From the NCBI GenBank assembly GCA_016190585.1, contig JACPQH010000079.1, positions 1-21,908 on the forward strand: DNA of 21,908 nucleotides, written 5' to 3'. The position numbers were made by a program, and so were the translations under genes. The DNA comes from Chloroflexota bacterium (GTDB lineage Bacteria; Chloroflexota; Dehalococcoidia; Dehalococcoidales; RBG-16-60-22). The notes beneath the pieces are model-generated. The model was not told the DNA's origin. It ran no database searches and saw only the letters and a program-made list of their open reading frames with translations. This document shows, in pieces, positions 15,758 to 21,908 of the stretch. Within the stretch, counting starts at the first letter, position 1. Each line of letters begins with the position of its first letter.

Positions 15758-16993
15758 CTATTCCGCCCGCAGCGCCTGCACCGGGTCGAGACGTGAGGCG
15801 TTCCACGCTGGGTAGAACCCGAAGAAAAGCCCGATGCCTATCGAGACCGACACCGCCAGCACGACGATGCGTAACGATATCGCGGTCTCGATGATACCCG
15901 ACCGGGCGACCAATGTCGCCCCGCCCCAGCCCAGCAAGATGCCGAGGACGCCTCCCGCCAGTGTCAGGAACGCGGCCTCGACCAGGAACTGCGTCCAGAT
16001 GTCCCGCTCCCGGGCGCCGAGCGCCTTGCGTATGCCAATCTCCCGGGTCCGTTCCACGACCGAGACCAGCATGATGTTCATCACGCCGATGCCGCCCACG
16101 AGCAGGGAGATGGCCGCGATCGCCGCCAGGAGCAGAGTCATGGTGCCGATAGAGGATGAGATAGTGTCGATAAGCTGCTGCTGCGAAGTGATGATAAAAT
16201 CATCGTCCTGCCCGACGGCGACCTGATGGCGGTACCGCAGCAGCGACGCGACCTCCTCGGTCACCTGGCTGACGTAGGCGGGGTCGGTCACGCCGACGGT
16301 TATCGAGCTGACTATCCGGTCGCCCCGGTTTGTCCGCGACTGCGCCATCGTCTGCTGCATGGCGGTCAGCGGTATCAGGATCGCGTCGTCAGTCGAGCCC
16401 ATCGCCGATTCGCCCTTGCCCTCCAGGACGCCGATAATGCGCACGGTGATGCTGCCGATGCGCATGTTCTGTCCCAGCGGGTCGCTGTCGCCGAAAAGCG
16501 TAACGCCGATATTGGGCCCGATGACGGCTACCTTGGACGCCGCCTGGAAATGCTCGTAGGAGATGTAGTCGCCCTGCTGCGTGCCGAGGTCCAGCACCGT
16601 CTGGTAGTCCGGGGTTATGCCGATGACCTGGCTGCGCGTGTTCTGACCGCCGGCGACTATCTGCATGAAGCTGGACACGTACGGCGCGACCCCGACAACG
16701 TTGGGCACTTCCCCGGCAATGGCGTAAGCGTCCTCCAGGGTCAGTGACTGCGCCGTGCCGGCGCCGCTCCTTACCCCGGCCTGAGTGAAGCCGCCGGGGC
16801 GGATGAAGAGCAGGTTCGAGCCCAGTCCCTGCACGTTGGAGATTATCATGTTCTGCGCCCCCTGCCCCACCGCCATGAGCGCGATGACCGCCGCCACGCC
16901 GATGACCACGCCCAGCACGGTGAGCGAGCTGCGCAAACGGTGGGTTATCAGCCCGTTCCACGCTCCGGAAACGGTATCGAGCCAGTCCCTCAT
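15758..16993 (-). CDS. MacB-like ABC exporter permease (FtsX family)
   Basis: 411 aa. TM1 (about residues 22-43, SSLTVLGVVIGVAAVIALMAVG) is followed by an extracytoplasmic MacB core domain (about 46-270). The FtsX domain follows with three TM helices (about 283-400) that contain the conserved REIGIRKALGA coupling-helix motif and end in LDPVQALRAE. Unlike Gram-negative MacB, the ATPase is a separate protein, as in YknY/YknZ of Bacillus. The protein would carry mechanical movement from ATP hydrolysis to the outer face and the adaptor. It overlaps the ATPase gene by ATGA (4 nt), the third gene of a coupled operon. The substrate is unknown; peptides, antibiotics or lipoproteins are known for relatives. 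Confidence 0.93.
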   Translation of the reverse strand: MRDWLDTVSGAWNGLITHRLRSSLTVLGVVIGVAAVIALMAVGQGAQNMIISNVQGLGSNLLFIRPGGFTQAGVRSGAGTAQSLTLEDAYAIAGEVPNVVGVAPYVSSFMQIVAGGQNTRSQVIGITPDYQTVLDLGTQQGDYISYEHFQAASKVAVIGPNIGVTLFGDSDPLGQNMRIGSITVRIIGVLEGKGESAMGSTDDAILIPLTAMQQTMAQSRTNRGDRIVSSITVGVTDPAYVSQVTEEVASLLRYRHQVAVGQDDDFIITSQQQLIDTISSSIGTMTLLLAAIAAISLLVGGIGVMNIMLVSVVERTREIGIRKALGARERDIWTQFLVEAAFLTLAGGVLGILLGWGGATLVARSGIIETAISLRIVVLAVSVSIGIGLFFGFYPAWNASRLDPVQALRAE

Positions 16994-17655
16994 GTCCTGT
17001 CCTCCGCGACGATTTGCCCGTCCATGATGTGGATTATCCGCTGGCAGTGACGGGCGATGCCGGGGTCGTGGGTAATCATGACCAGGGTGATGCCCTGCTC
17101 GCTGTGCAGCCCCTTCAGGATGTTGATAATCTCGCCGCCGGAGCGGCTGTCCAGGTTGCCGGTCGGCTCGTCCGCCAGGATGAGGGGCGGCGCCTTGGCG
17201 AGCGCGCGGGCGATGGCCACCCTTTGCTGCTCGCCGCCGGATAGCTCGCCGGGGCGGTGGTGCAGGCGCTCGGTCAGGCCGACCCGGGACAGGGCTTCCC
17301 GCGCGCTCTGCCGCCCCTTGCCGGCGTACCTCAGCCCCAGCTCGACATTGGCCAGGGCGGAAAGCTGCGGCAGCAGGTTGAATGTCTGGAACACGAAACC
17401 GATCTTTTTGGCCCGGATGGCGGAGAGCTCCCGGCGGTTAAGCTTGCTTACCTCGCGCCCGTCGAGGTGGTACCGGCCGGCGGTGGGCCGGTCCAGGCAG
17501 CCCAGCAGGTTGAGCATGGTGCTCTTGCCGGACCCGGAGGGGCCCATGATGGCCAGCATCTCGCCCTGCCTGACCTCCAGGTTTATGCCCTTCAGTACCT
17601 CGAGCTGGCGCTTGCCTATTTCATAGGTCTTGACGATGTTCTCCAGCCGGATCAT
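16990..17655 (-). CDS. MacB/LolD-like ABC transporter ATP-binding protein
   Basis: 221 aa. Walker A is GPSGSGKST at 38-46, the Q-loop is VFQTFN at about 88-93, the signature is LSGGEQQR at 138-145, Walker B is LILADEPTG at 158-166, the D-loop is NLDS, and the switch His lies in MITHD. Its length and the opening MIRLENIVKTYEIGKRQLEVLKGINLEV are typical of the MacB/LolD/FtsE subfamily. It drives the permease encoded next to it. It overlaps the genes on both sides by 4 nt (ATGA), so the three subunits are likely made in fixed proportion. Confidence 0.95.
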   Translation of the reverse strand: MIRLENIVKTYEIGKRQLEVLKGINLEVRQGEMLAIMGPSGSGKSTMLNLLGCLDRPTAGRYHLDGREVSKLNRRELSAIRAKKIGFVFQTFNLLPQLSALANVELGLRYAGKGRQSAREALSRVGLTERLHHRPGELSGGEQQRVAIARALAKAPPLILADEPTGNLDSRSGGEIINILKGLHSEQGITLVMITHDPGIARHCQRIIHIMDGQIVAEDRT

Positions 17656-19283
17656 CTTATCATGCCTGGGACCATGCGGAACTGGCCTTGCCCGGCGGTC
17701 GCGGTGCCGGCGGTGGCGGTCTGCTGGATGACCACCTTCTCGCCCTCGGCCAGGCCCTCGGTTACCTCGGTATTCTGGTAGTCGGACAGGCCTGTTTTAA
17801 TCACCCGCGCCTCCCTGACGCCGTCGTCTTTCACCACCTGGACGGTGACGCTCGTCCCCTGGCGGCTGATAGCGCGCGTCGGCACCAGGAGCACGTCAGT
17901 CCTCTGCTGAATCAGGATATTAACGCTCACCGTCAGGCCCTGTTTGAGCGGCAGCGCCACCGGCTCAGCCGTGCCGGGCGGGGACATGATGCTCCGGCCC
18001 GCTTGAGAGGTCGGCGGCGGGGAGGTCTGGCCGGTTGCCGGGCGCGGCGTCAGGCGTGCCTGCCCCGGCTGGAGCGGCTCCACTTCGACGGTAACTTTAT
18101 AGTTCACCACGCCCTGCTGGATGGTCGCCGTCGGCGAGATAAAATTTACCTTCGCCGGGAAGGCCAGCCCCGGCAAGGAGTCCGCCTGGACGTTAGCCTC
18201 GCCGCCCTGCCTCACCTGGAAAATATCCATCTCGCTGACCATGATGTCCGCCTGGAACCTGGCGGGGTCGGCGATCTTCACGGCCACGGTGCCTTTCTTG
18301 ACCTCGTCGCCGCCCTTCACGTTGACCTGGGTGACGAAACCGGCGAAGGACGCCTTCACCACCGGGCTGAGCGTCCGGGCCTTATCCAGCGCTTTCTGCG
18401 CGTCATCCACCTTCAGCCCGGCGTCGTCCCGGGCGGCCCGGGCGTCTTCAACGGCGCGTTCGGCGTCTTTCACCGCCAGCCCGGCGTCATCTACGGCCGT
18501 CCCGGCGGTCTCGATGGCGGTCCTGGCGTCGCGCTCGCTTCCCTGGGCAATCTCGAGCTGCAGCCTCTTGATGGCGACGTCCTCGGAGTCGCTGCTGGTC
18601 ACTAGGGCATCCAGTGTCTTCTGGGCCGCATCCAGGCTGGCCTGGGCGCGGAGGACGACCTGGTCCCATACCGCGGGGTCGCCGCCGGCCGCCCGCTGGT
18701 TGAGGGCATACTCCAGGTAGGCTTTCGCCTTGTTCACGCCGGCCTCGGCGGTCTCGATATCCGGCCCGGTGTAGGTGCCCAGGGCCTTGTCCAGGGCGCT
18801 CTGCGCGTTCTTCAGGGAGATTTGCGCCTGGATGAGGGCGCGCTCTTTGACGTCAACCTGCTGCAGGGCGCTGTTCACCTGGCGCTCGGCCAGGGTTACG
18901 CCGCGCTCGGCCGTCCTGATTTTTTCCTCCGCCGCCGCCAGGGCGCGCTGCGCCGCCGTCAACTGCCGCTCAAGGGTTACGATTTGGTCTTCCCGCGCCT
19001 CGGTGTCCAAACGGGCTATCTCCTGGCCTTCGGTGACCGAATCCCCCGCCTGTACCAGGACCTCGTCAACGATTCCCGCCATCTCGAAAGCGAGGTCATC
19101 CGACCGGGAATAGGCGAGGTTGCCGCTGCCGGTGATGGTGATTGCCAGGTCGCCCCGCTGCACCGTCCCGGTGCTGCTCGCCGGCGTCGGAGTCGCGCCC
19201 GAAGCCGCGCCGCAGCCCGCCGCCGCCCCGCTTATCAGGAGCAAGAAAGCCGGGATAAGGTACCATTTTTTTCGCAGATTCAT
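17652..19283 (-). CDS. MacA/HlyD-like membrane-fusion adaptor, probable lipoprotein
   Basis: 543 aa, longer than MacA (about 370). A signal peptide (LRKKWYLIPAFLLLISGAAAG) ends at C24, a possible but weak lipobox (AAGC). A lipoyl-like half follows at about 45-95. A very long alpha-helical hairpin with coiled-coil pattern spans about 95-303. The second lipoyl half and beta-barrel run from about 310, with VVKASFAGFVTQVNVKGGDEVKKG. A Pro/Ser/Thr-rich insertion (about 405-440) interrupts the beta-barrel region, and the protein ends in a TATAG-rich tail. Such adaptors bind the FtsX-type permease. No TolC is seen, which fits a cell without an outer membrane. The start ATG 19283 has GGAGGG nine bases upstream. 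It is the first gene of the exporter operon and follows a shared operator-like box. Confidence 0.9.
   Translation of the reverse strand: MNLRKKWYLIPAFLLLISGAAAGCGAASGATPTPASSTGTVQRGDLAITITGSGNLAYSRSDDLAFEMAGIVDEVLVQAGDSVTEGQEIARLDTEAREDQIVTLERQLTAAQRALAAAEEKIRTAERGVTLAERQVNSALQQVDVKERALIQAQISLKNAQSALDKALGTYTGPDIETAEAGVNKAKAYLEYALNQRAAGGDPAVWDQVVLRAQASLDAAQKTLDALVTSSDSEDVAIKRLQLEIAQGSERDARTAIETAGTAVDDAGLAVKDAERAVEDARAARDDAGLKVDDAQKALDKARTLSPVVKASFAGFVTQVNVKGGDEVKKGTVAVKIADPARFQADIMVSEMDIFQVRQGGEANVQADSLPGLAFPAKVNFISPTATIQQGVVNYKVTVEVEPLQPGQARLTPRPATGQTSPPPTSQAGRSIMSPPGTAEPVALPLKQGLTVSVNILIQQRTDVLLVPTRAISRQGTSVTVQVVKDDGVREARVIKTGLSDYQNTEVTEGLAEGEKVVIQQTATAGTATAGQGQFRMVPGMIR
18381..18494 (-). 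repeat. coding tandem repeat (21 bp / 7 residues) in the adaptor coiled coil
   Basis: Residues 264-301 of the adaptor read as five successive heptads of the form D-D-A-G-L-A-V, K-D-A-E-R-A-V, E-D-A-R-A-A-R, D-D-A-G-L-K-V, D-D-A-Q-K-A-L. At DNA level the unit is 21 bp with GACGCC recurring. This is one helix of the hairpin and probably grew by unit duplication. Confidence 0.6.
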
Positions 19284-19337
19284 GAATTCCGACCCTCCAG
19301 GCCATGATGGCTATGGTCTTATATCGTGCATGGCCTC

Positions 19338-19369
19338 ATTATGGCGGCCGATTGTTAATTACGTGTTAA
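19338..19369 (-). promoter_or_regulatory. direct-repeat operator and -10 box of the exporter operon
   Basis: Reading the minus strand: TTAACA (19369-19364), N5, TTAACA (19358-19353), N9, CATAAT (19343-19338). The two half-sites repeat every 11 bp, the pattern of OmpR/PhoB/PhoP-type regulators, and the box occupies the -35 region. It overlaps the last codons and stop of the histidine-kinase gene. The same layout with identical spacing lies before the response-regulator gene (21469-21500). The predicted transcript starts near 19331, leaving a leader of about 48 nt with GGAGGG. Confidence 0.65.
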
Positions 19370-20762
19370 CAGGCAAGGGCAGGGTAAAAGTAAAACAACT
19401 GCCCTGGCCCGGCTGGCTTTGCGCCTCGATCCTGCCGCCGTGGGCCTCTACCAGGCGCCGGGCGATGGTCAGCCCGAGACCGCTGCCGCCGGTAGCCCGG
19501 GCGCGGGACTTGTCTACCCGGTAGAAGCGCTCGAAGATGTACGGCAGATCGGCGGCCGGGATGCCTTCCCCGGTATCGGCGACGGTTACGGCGAGCGCGC
19601 CGCCCTGATTTCTGACACCGATGTTAACGGCGCCCCCGCTTCCGGAATGGGCTATGGCGTTCTCCAGCAGGTTGCGCAGCACCTGGCTTATCCGCAGGGC
19701 GTCAATCTCCACCGGCGGCAGGTCATCCGGCAGCGACACGGTAATGGACAGGCATTTGGCCGCCGCCTGGTTCTGTTTGGTGGCGACCGCCTGCCGCACC
19801 ACGCAAGCGATGTCGCTTAGCTGCCTGTCCAGGCTGAGCCGGCCGGCCTCGGCCAGGCTGAGGTCCTGCAGGTCTTCGACCAGCCGCGAGAGCAGGGCCG
19901 CTTCTTCATCGAGGGAGCGGATGGCCTCGGCGTCGGCGGCAATCACGCCGTCGCGCATGGCTTCGAGATAACCGCGAATATTGGACAGCGGCGTGCGCAG
20001 CTCGTGGGCGATGTCGGCGACCATGTTTCGTTGAAGCTCCTCCGCCCGCTCCAGGTCGCCCGCCATCGAGTTGAAGGCCCTGGCCAGGCCGCCCATCTCG
20101 CCCCGGTCCTTGAGGTTCACCCGGTAGGATAGATCGCCCCGACCCAGCCGCTCCGCCGCCTGCACCAGGCTCCTGACCGGGGCCAGGATGCGGCGCGATA
20201 AGAAGAAGGTCAATATGAGAGCGATGCCGATAGCCATGAGGGCACCCCAGAGGAGGTACCGGCTGATGGTCTGGGAGAGGCTCACCGGCGAAGGGAAGGC
20301 AGGCGGCGCGTCCAGCCCGGGGTAAAGGTAGCGCGGCACTGTCCACGGCCGCGGGGACTCAGGGTCTGACAGCGGGCTGATATAGACCTTTCCCATCACG
20401 TTGCTTTCCCAGACCGGTGACGGCGTTAGCCCCGGCGTCTCAGGCGCGTATGCCTGCCCCAGCAGCTTCCCCTCGGAGTCGCCCATGACCACGCCCCCGG
20501 CGCCTGTCAGAATTATCCGCTGGCCGTAGAGACTGCCCCACTGCTCGATATACGGCTGGATGCCGTCCCACCCCCCATTCTCCCGGTAGTAGCGGTAGAG
20601 CTGGAAGCCCACCCGGCTTATCCGCACCTGCTCGCTGCGCTCGCCGTAGTGAGTGATCTCGCTCCCGGTGGTCCTCCCGACGAAAAAGTAGACCGCGCCG
20701 ACCGCCGCCAAGATGACGACGGTGAAGCTGAGCAGCAGCCGGAAGCGCAGGCTGTGTATCAT
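19359..20762 (-). CDS. sensor histidine kinase (HAMP-HisKA-HATPase)
   Basis: 467 aa. TM1 spans about 9-28, an extracytoplasmic sensor region of about 135 residues spans 29-165 (no family recognised), and TM2 spans about 168-188. HAMP spans about 189-241. HisKA carries the phosphorylated H253 in [18 protein letters not shown]. HATPase_c has the N box ([10 protein letters not shown]), G1 (DTGEGIP), F ([14 protein letters not shown]) and G2 ([19 protein letters not shown]). It should phosphorylate the response regulator encoded 5 nt upstream in the same operon. Only a 5-nt gap separates them, so they are co-transcribed. The signal is unknown. The adjacent MacA/MacB-like exporter and shared operator suggest an envelope-stress or antimicrobial role. 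Confidence 0.95.
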   Translation of the reverse strand: MIHSLRFRLLLSFTVVILAAVGAVYFFVGRTTGSEITHYGERSEQVRISRVGFQLYRYYRENGGWDGIQPYIEQWGSLYGQRIILTGAGGVVMGDSEGKLLGQAYAPETPGLTPSPVWESNVMGKVYISPLSDPESPRPWTVPRYLYPGLDAPPAFPSPVSLSQTISRYLLWGALMAIGIALILTFFLSRRILAPVRSLVQAAERLGRGDLSYRVNLKDRGEMGGLARAFNSMAGDLERAEELQRNMVADIAHELRTPLSNIRGYLEAMRDGVIAADAEAIRSLDEEAALLSRLVEDLQDLSLAEAGRLSLDRQLSDIACVVRQAVATKQNQAAAKCLSITVSLPDDLPPVEIDALRISQVLRNLLENAIAHSGSGGAVNIGVRNQGGALAVTVADTGEGIPAADLPYIFERFYRVDKSRARATGGSGLGLTIARRLVEAHGGRIEAQSQPGQGSCFTFTLPLPVNT

Positions 20763-20767
20763 CCTAT

Positions 20768-21451
20768 TTAGTCCTCGGTGAACTTGTAGCCCGCCCCGTA
20801 CACCGTCTTGATATACCTGGGATGAGCCGGGTCCGGCTCTATCTTGCGGCGCAGGTTAAGGATGTGCACGTCGATGGTGCGGTCAAAGGCCTCGTAGCTG
20901 TTACCCAGCGCCCTTTCGATGAGCTGCGCCCGCGTGAACACCCGGCCCGGCTCCTTGACCAGGACGCCGAGCAGGTTGAACTCGACGGTGGTCAGGTTCA
21001 GGCTTTTATCCCCGAGCGAGGCCGCTTGCTTCAGGAAGTTGACCTTGAGCTCGCCGCGCTCGATCTCCACCGGGCCGCGCTCCCCGGGCAGGCGCCGGAG
21101 CACCGCCCTGACCCTGGCAGCCACCTCGCGCGGGCTGAACGGTTTGGTGATATAATCATCGGCGCCCATGCCCAGGCCGGTCAGCTTGTCCTGGTCGGTG
21201 GTGCGGGCGGTCAGCATGATGATGGGCACGTCCGACTCGCTCCTGAGCGTGCGGCAGACATCGAGTCCGCTCATGCCGGGCAGCATCAGGTCCAGCACGA
21301 TGAGATCGGGACGTCCTTCCCGGGCCAGCCGCAGGGCTTCGAGGCCGTCATACGCGGTGATAACCCGGTAGCCGTCCCGGTTCAGGTAAAGCCTGACCAG
21401 CTCGACGGTCTTCACGTCGTCGTCAACAACGAGTACCTTTTTCCCCGCCAT
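20768..21451 (-). CDS. OmpR/PhoB-family response regulator
   Basis: 227 aa. The receiver domain (about 1-120) has the acidic cluster D10-D12, phosphoacceptor D54 ([10 protein letters not shown]), the conserved Thr in IIMLTART and the Lys in YITKPF. The C-terminal winged helix (about 130-227) has [27 protein letters not shown], the recognition-helix region [17 protein letters not shown], and the wing [12 protein letters not shown]. It binds DNA as a dimer on direct repeats. The start ATG 21451 has no Shine-Dalgarno, and the predicted transcript starts only about 10 nt upstream. It is first in the operon with the kinase. The direct-repeat box in its own promoter implies autoregulation. Confidence 0.96.
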   Translation of the reverse strand: MAGKKVLVVDDDVKTVELVRLYLNRDGYRVITAYDGLEALRLAREGRPDLIVLDLMLPGMSGLDVCRTLRSESDVPIIMLTARTTDQDKLTGLGMGADDYITKPFSPREVAARVRAVLRRLPGERGPVEIERGELKVNFLKQAASLGDKSLNLTTVEFNLLGVLVKEPGRVFTRAQLIERALGNSYEAFDRTIDVHILNLRRKIEPDPAHPRYIKTVYGAGYKFTED

Positions 21452-21468
21452 AATATTTTATGTCTAGT

Positions 21469-21500
21469 ATTATGATAATGGATTATTAAGAAAATGTTAA
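21469..21500 (-). promoter_or_regulatory. direct-repeat operator and -10 box of the response-regulator operon
   Basis: Reading the minus strand: TTAACA (21500-21495), N5, TTAATA (21489-21484), N9, CATAAT (21474-21469). The half-site period (11 bp), the distance to the -10 (9 bp) and the ATC after the second half-site all match the box at 19338-19369. Binding here by the encoded regulator is inferred. Confidence 0.65.
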
Positions 21501-21558
21501 AGGTGGTTGGCACCGGGTTAGGCGGCGCCAGCTTTTCCGGCCATCGGCCAGCCTGGAT

Positions 21559-21588
21559 TTGAAAAGACGGCGCGTTTATTGTTAATAT
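21559..21588 (+). promoter_or_regulatory. candidate promoter of the 54-aa Cys protein
   Basis: TTGAAA (21559-21564), 18 bp, TAATAT (21583-21588). It predicts a leader of about 18 nt with the GAGGA ribosome-binding site at 21602-21606. The rest of the gap from 21501 to 21558 shows nothing. Confidence 0.35.
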
Positions 21589-21612
21589 CTAGGTAGGGAT
21601 AGAGGAATACCT

Positions 21613-21777
21613 ATGATGAGACCAGGCTGGAAAGCAAGAATCGCCCTGGGCCTGAAAAAGACCCTGGGCATGAATGTTATCCTTTGCAGTAGCTGTAAGT
21701 GGGACTGGCGCGGGGCTTGCCGCAATGCGGCCCGCCCCAACGCCACCCTCTGCGACGAGTACAAGAAGCGGGGCTAG
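21613..21777 (+). CDS. small four-cysteine protein, 54 aa, likely metal-binding
   Basis: The product begins MMRPGWKARIALGLKKT and carries four cysteines as C25-x2-C28-x7-C36-x10-C47, with aromatic residues between (KWDWRG) and an acidic/basic end (CDEYKKRG). The spacing suits a small zinc or iron-sulphur site. The ribosome-binding site GAGGA lies six bases before ATG 21613. A second ATG at 21616 is possible. Most codons in the second half end in G or C, like the real genes here, which supports coding. I know no named family. Its stop is 2 bp from the stop of the convergent thiolase gene. Confidence 0.72.
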   Translation: MMRPGWKARIALGLKKTLGMNVILCSSCKWDWRGACRNAARPNATLCDEYKKRG

Positions 21778-21779
21778 CC

Positions 21780-21908
21780 CTACTTTCTCTCGATAACCAC
21801 TGCCATGCCCTGACCGCCGCCGATGCACAGCGTCGCCAGGCCCGTCTGAAGATTGGAGCGCCGCATCTCCCCGAGCAGCGTCACGATTATCCGGGCGCCG
21901 GTGCAGCC
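21780..21908 (-). CDS. thiolase (acetyl-CoA acetyltransferase), C-terminal fragment
   Basis: Only the last 42 residues are in the window; the gene runs off the right edge. They read [15 protein letters not shown], as after the catalytic GHP motif of thiolases, then [17 protein letters not shown], with the second catalytic Cys in CIGGG. Thiolases join or split acetyl-CoA units. Whether it acts in breakdown (beta-oxidation) or synthesis cannot be decided from the tail. Confidence 0.93.
   Translation of the reverse strand, partial: GCTGARIIVTLLGEMRRSNLQTGLATLCIGGGQGMAVVIERK

Noticed and set aside
15756..15758. Terminator between the debranching enzyme and ABC permease genes
   Set aside because: The stops are one base apart, and no stem with a T-run could be found in the junction itself.

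Overview
This 21.9 kb, GC-rich window looks like an ordinary chromosomal segment of a bacterium. The genes use GC-rich codons throughout. The mix includes a tandem CaiB-type CoA-transferase, a dimeric GlyRS, an FmdB protein with a Cys-rich tail, an ArsB/NhaD-type carrier and a MacA/MacB-like exporter with no TolC. This resembles non-dehalogenating Chloroflexota (Dehalococcoidia-like) genomes. That placement is an inference from gene content only. No integrase, transposase, phage gene or CRISPR array was seen.

Layout. 1-72: elongator tRNA-Met. 234-1598 (+): small membrane proteins, namely a frameshifted PH-like gene, a DUF1232/YkvA protein and a hypothetical protein. 1671-4046 (+): fused double CoA-transferase. 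4196-5584 (-): 14-TM DHA2-type MFS exporter. 5706-7067 (-): ArsB/NhaD-family ion carrier. 7192-7872 (-): CBS-CBS-ACT protein. 7945-10514 (-): glyS and an SbcD/Mre11-like nuclease with a 4-nt overlap. 10808-11332 (-): DUF1648 membrane protein. 11519-11752 (-): FmdB zinc ribbon. 11883-15756 (+): treZ-like GH13 enzyme overlapping a glycogen-debranching (GH133-type) enzyme. 15758-19283 (-): adaptor/ATPase/permease ABC exporter operon with 4-nt overlaps. 19359-21451 (-): OmpR-type response regulator and histidine kinase. 21613-21777 (+): unannotated 54-aa four-cysteine protein. 21780-21908 (-): C-terminus of a thiolase.

The strongest new signal is regulatory. The promoter of the response-regulator gene and the promoter of the neighbouring exporter operon carry the same composite element: TTAACA-N5-TTAA(C/T)A-N9-CATAAT, with identical spacings. 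This looks like an OmpR/PhoB-type direct-repeat operator placed exactly where a class II activator would sit over a -10 box. It suggests that the two-component system regulates itself and the MacA/MacB-like exporter as one module.

Other points: the second half of the CoA-transferase appears to lack the catalytic Asp. The exporter adaptor contains a seven-residue tandem repeat in its coiled coil. Three unrelated palindromic repeats sit in intergenic gaps. One intergenic stretch (11399-11482) folds like an unassigned structured RNA. Several promoters predict very short or absent 5' leaders.
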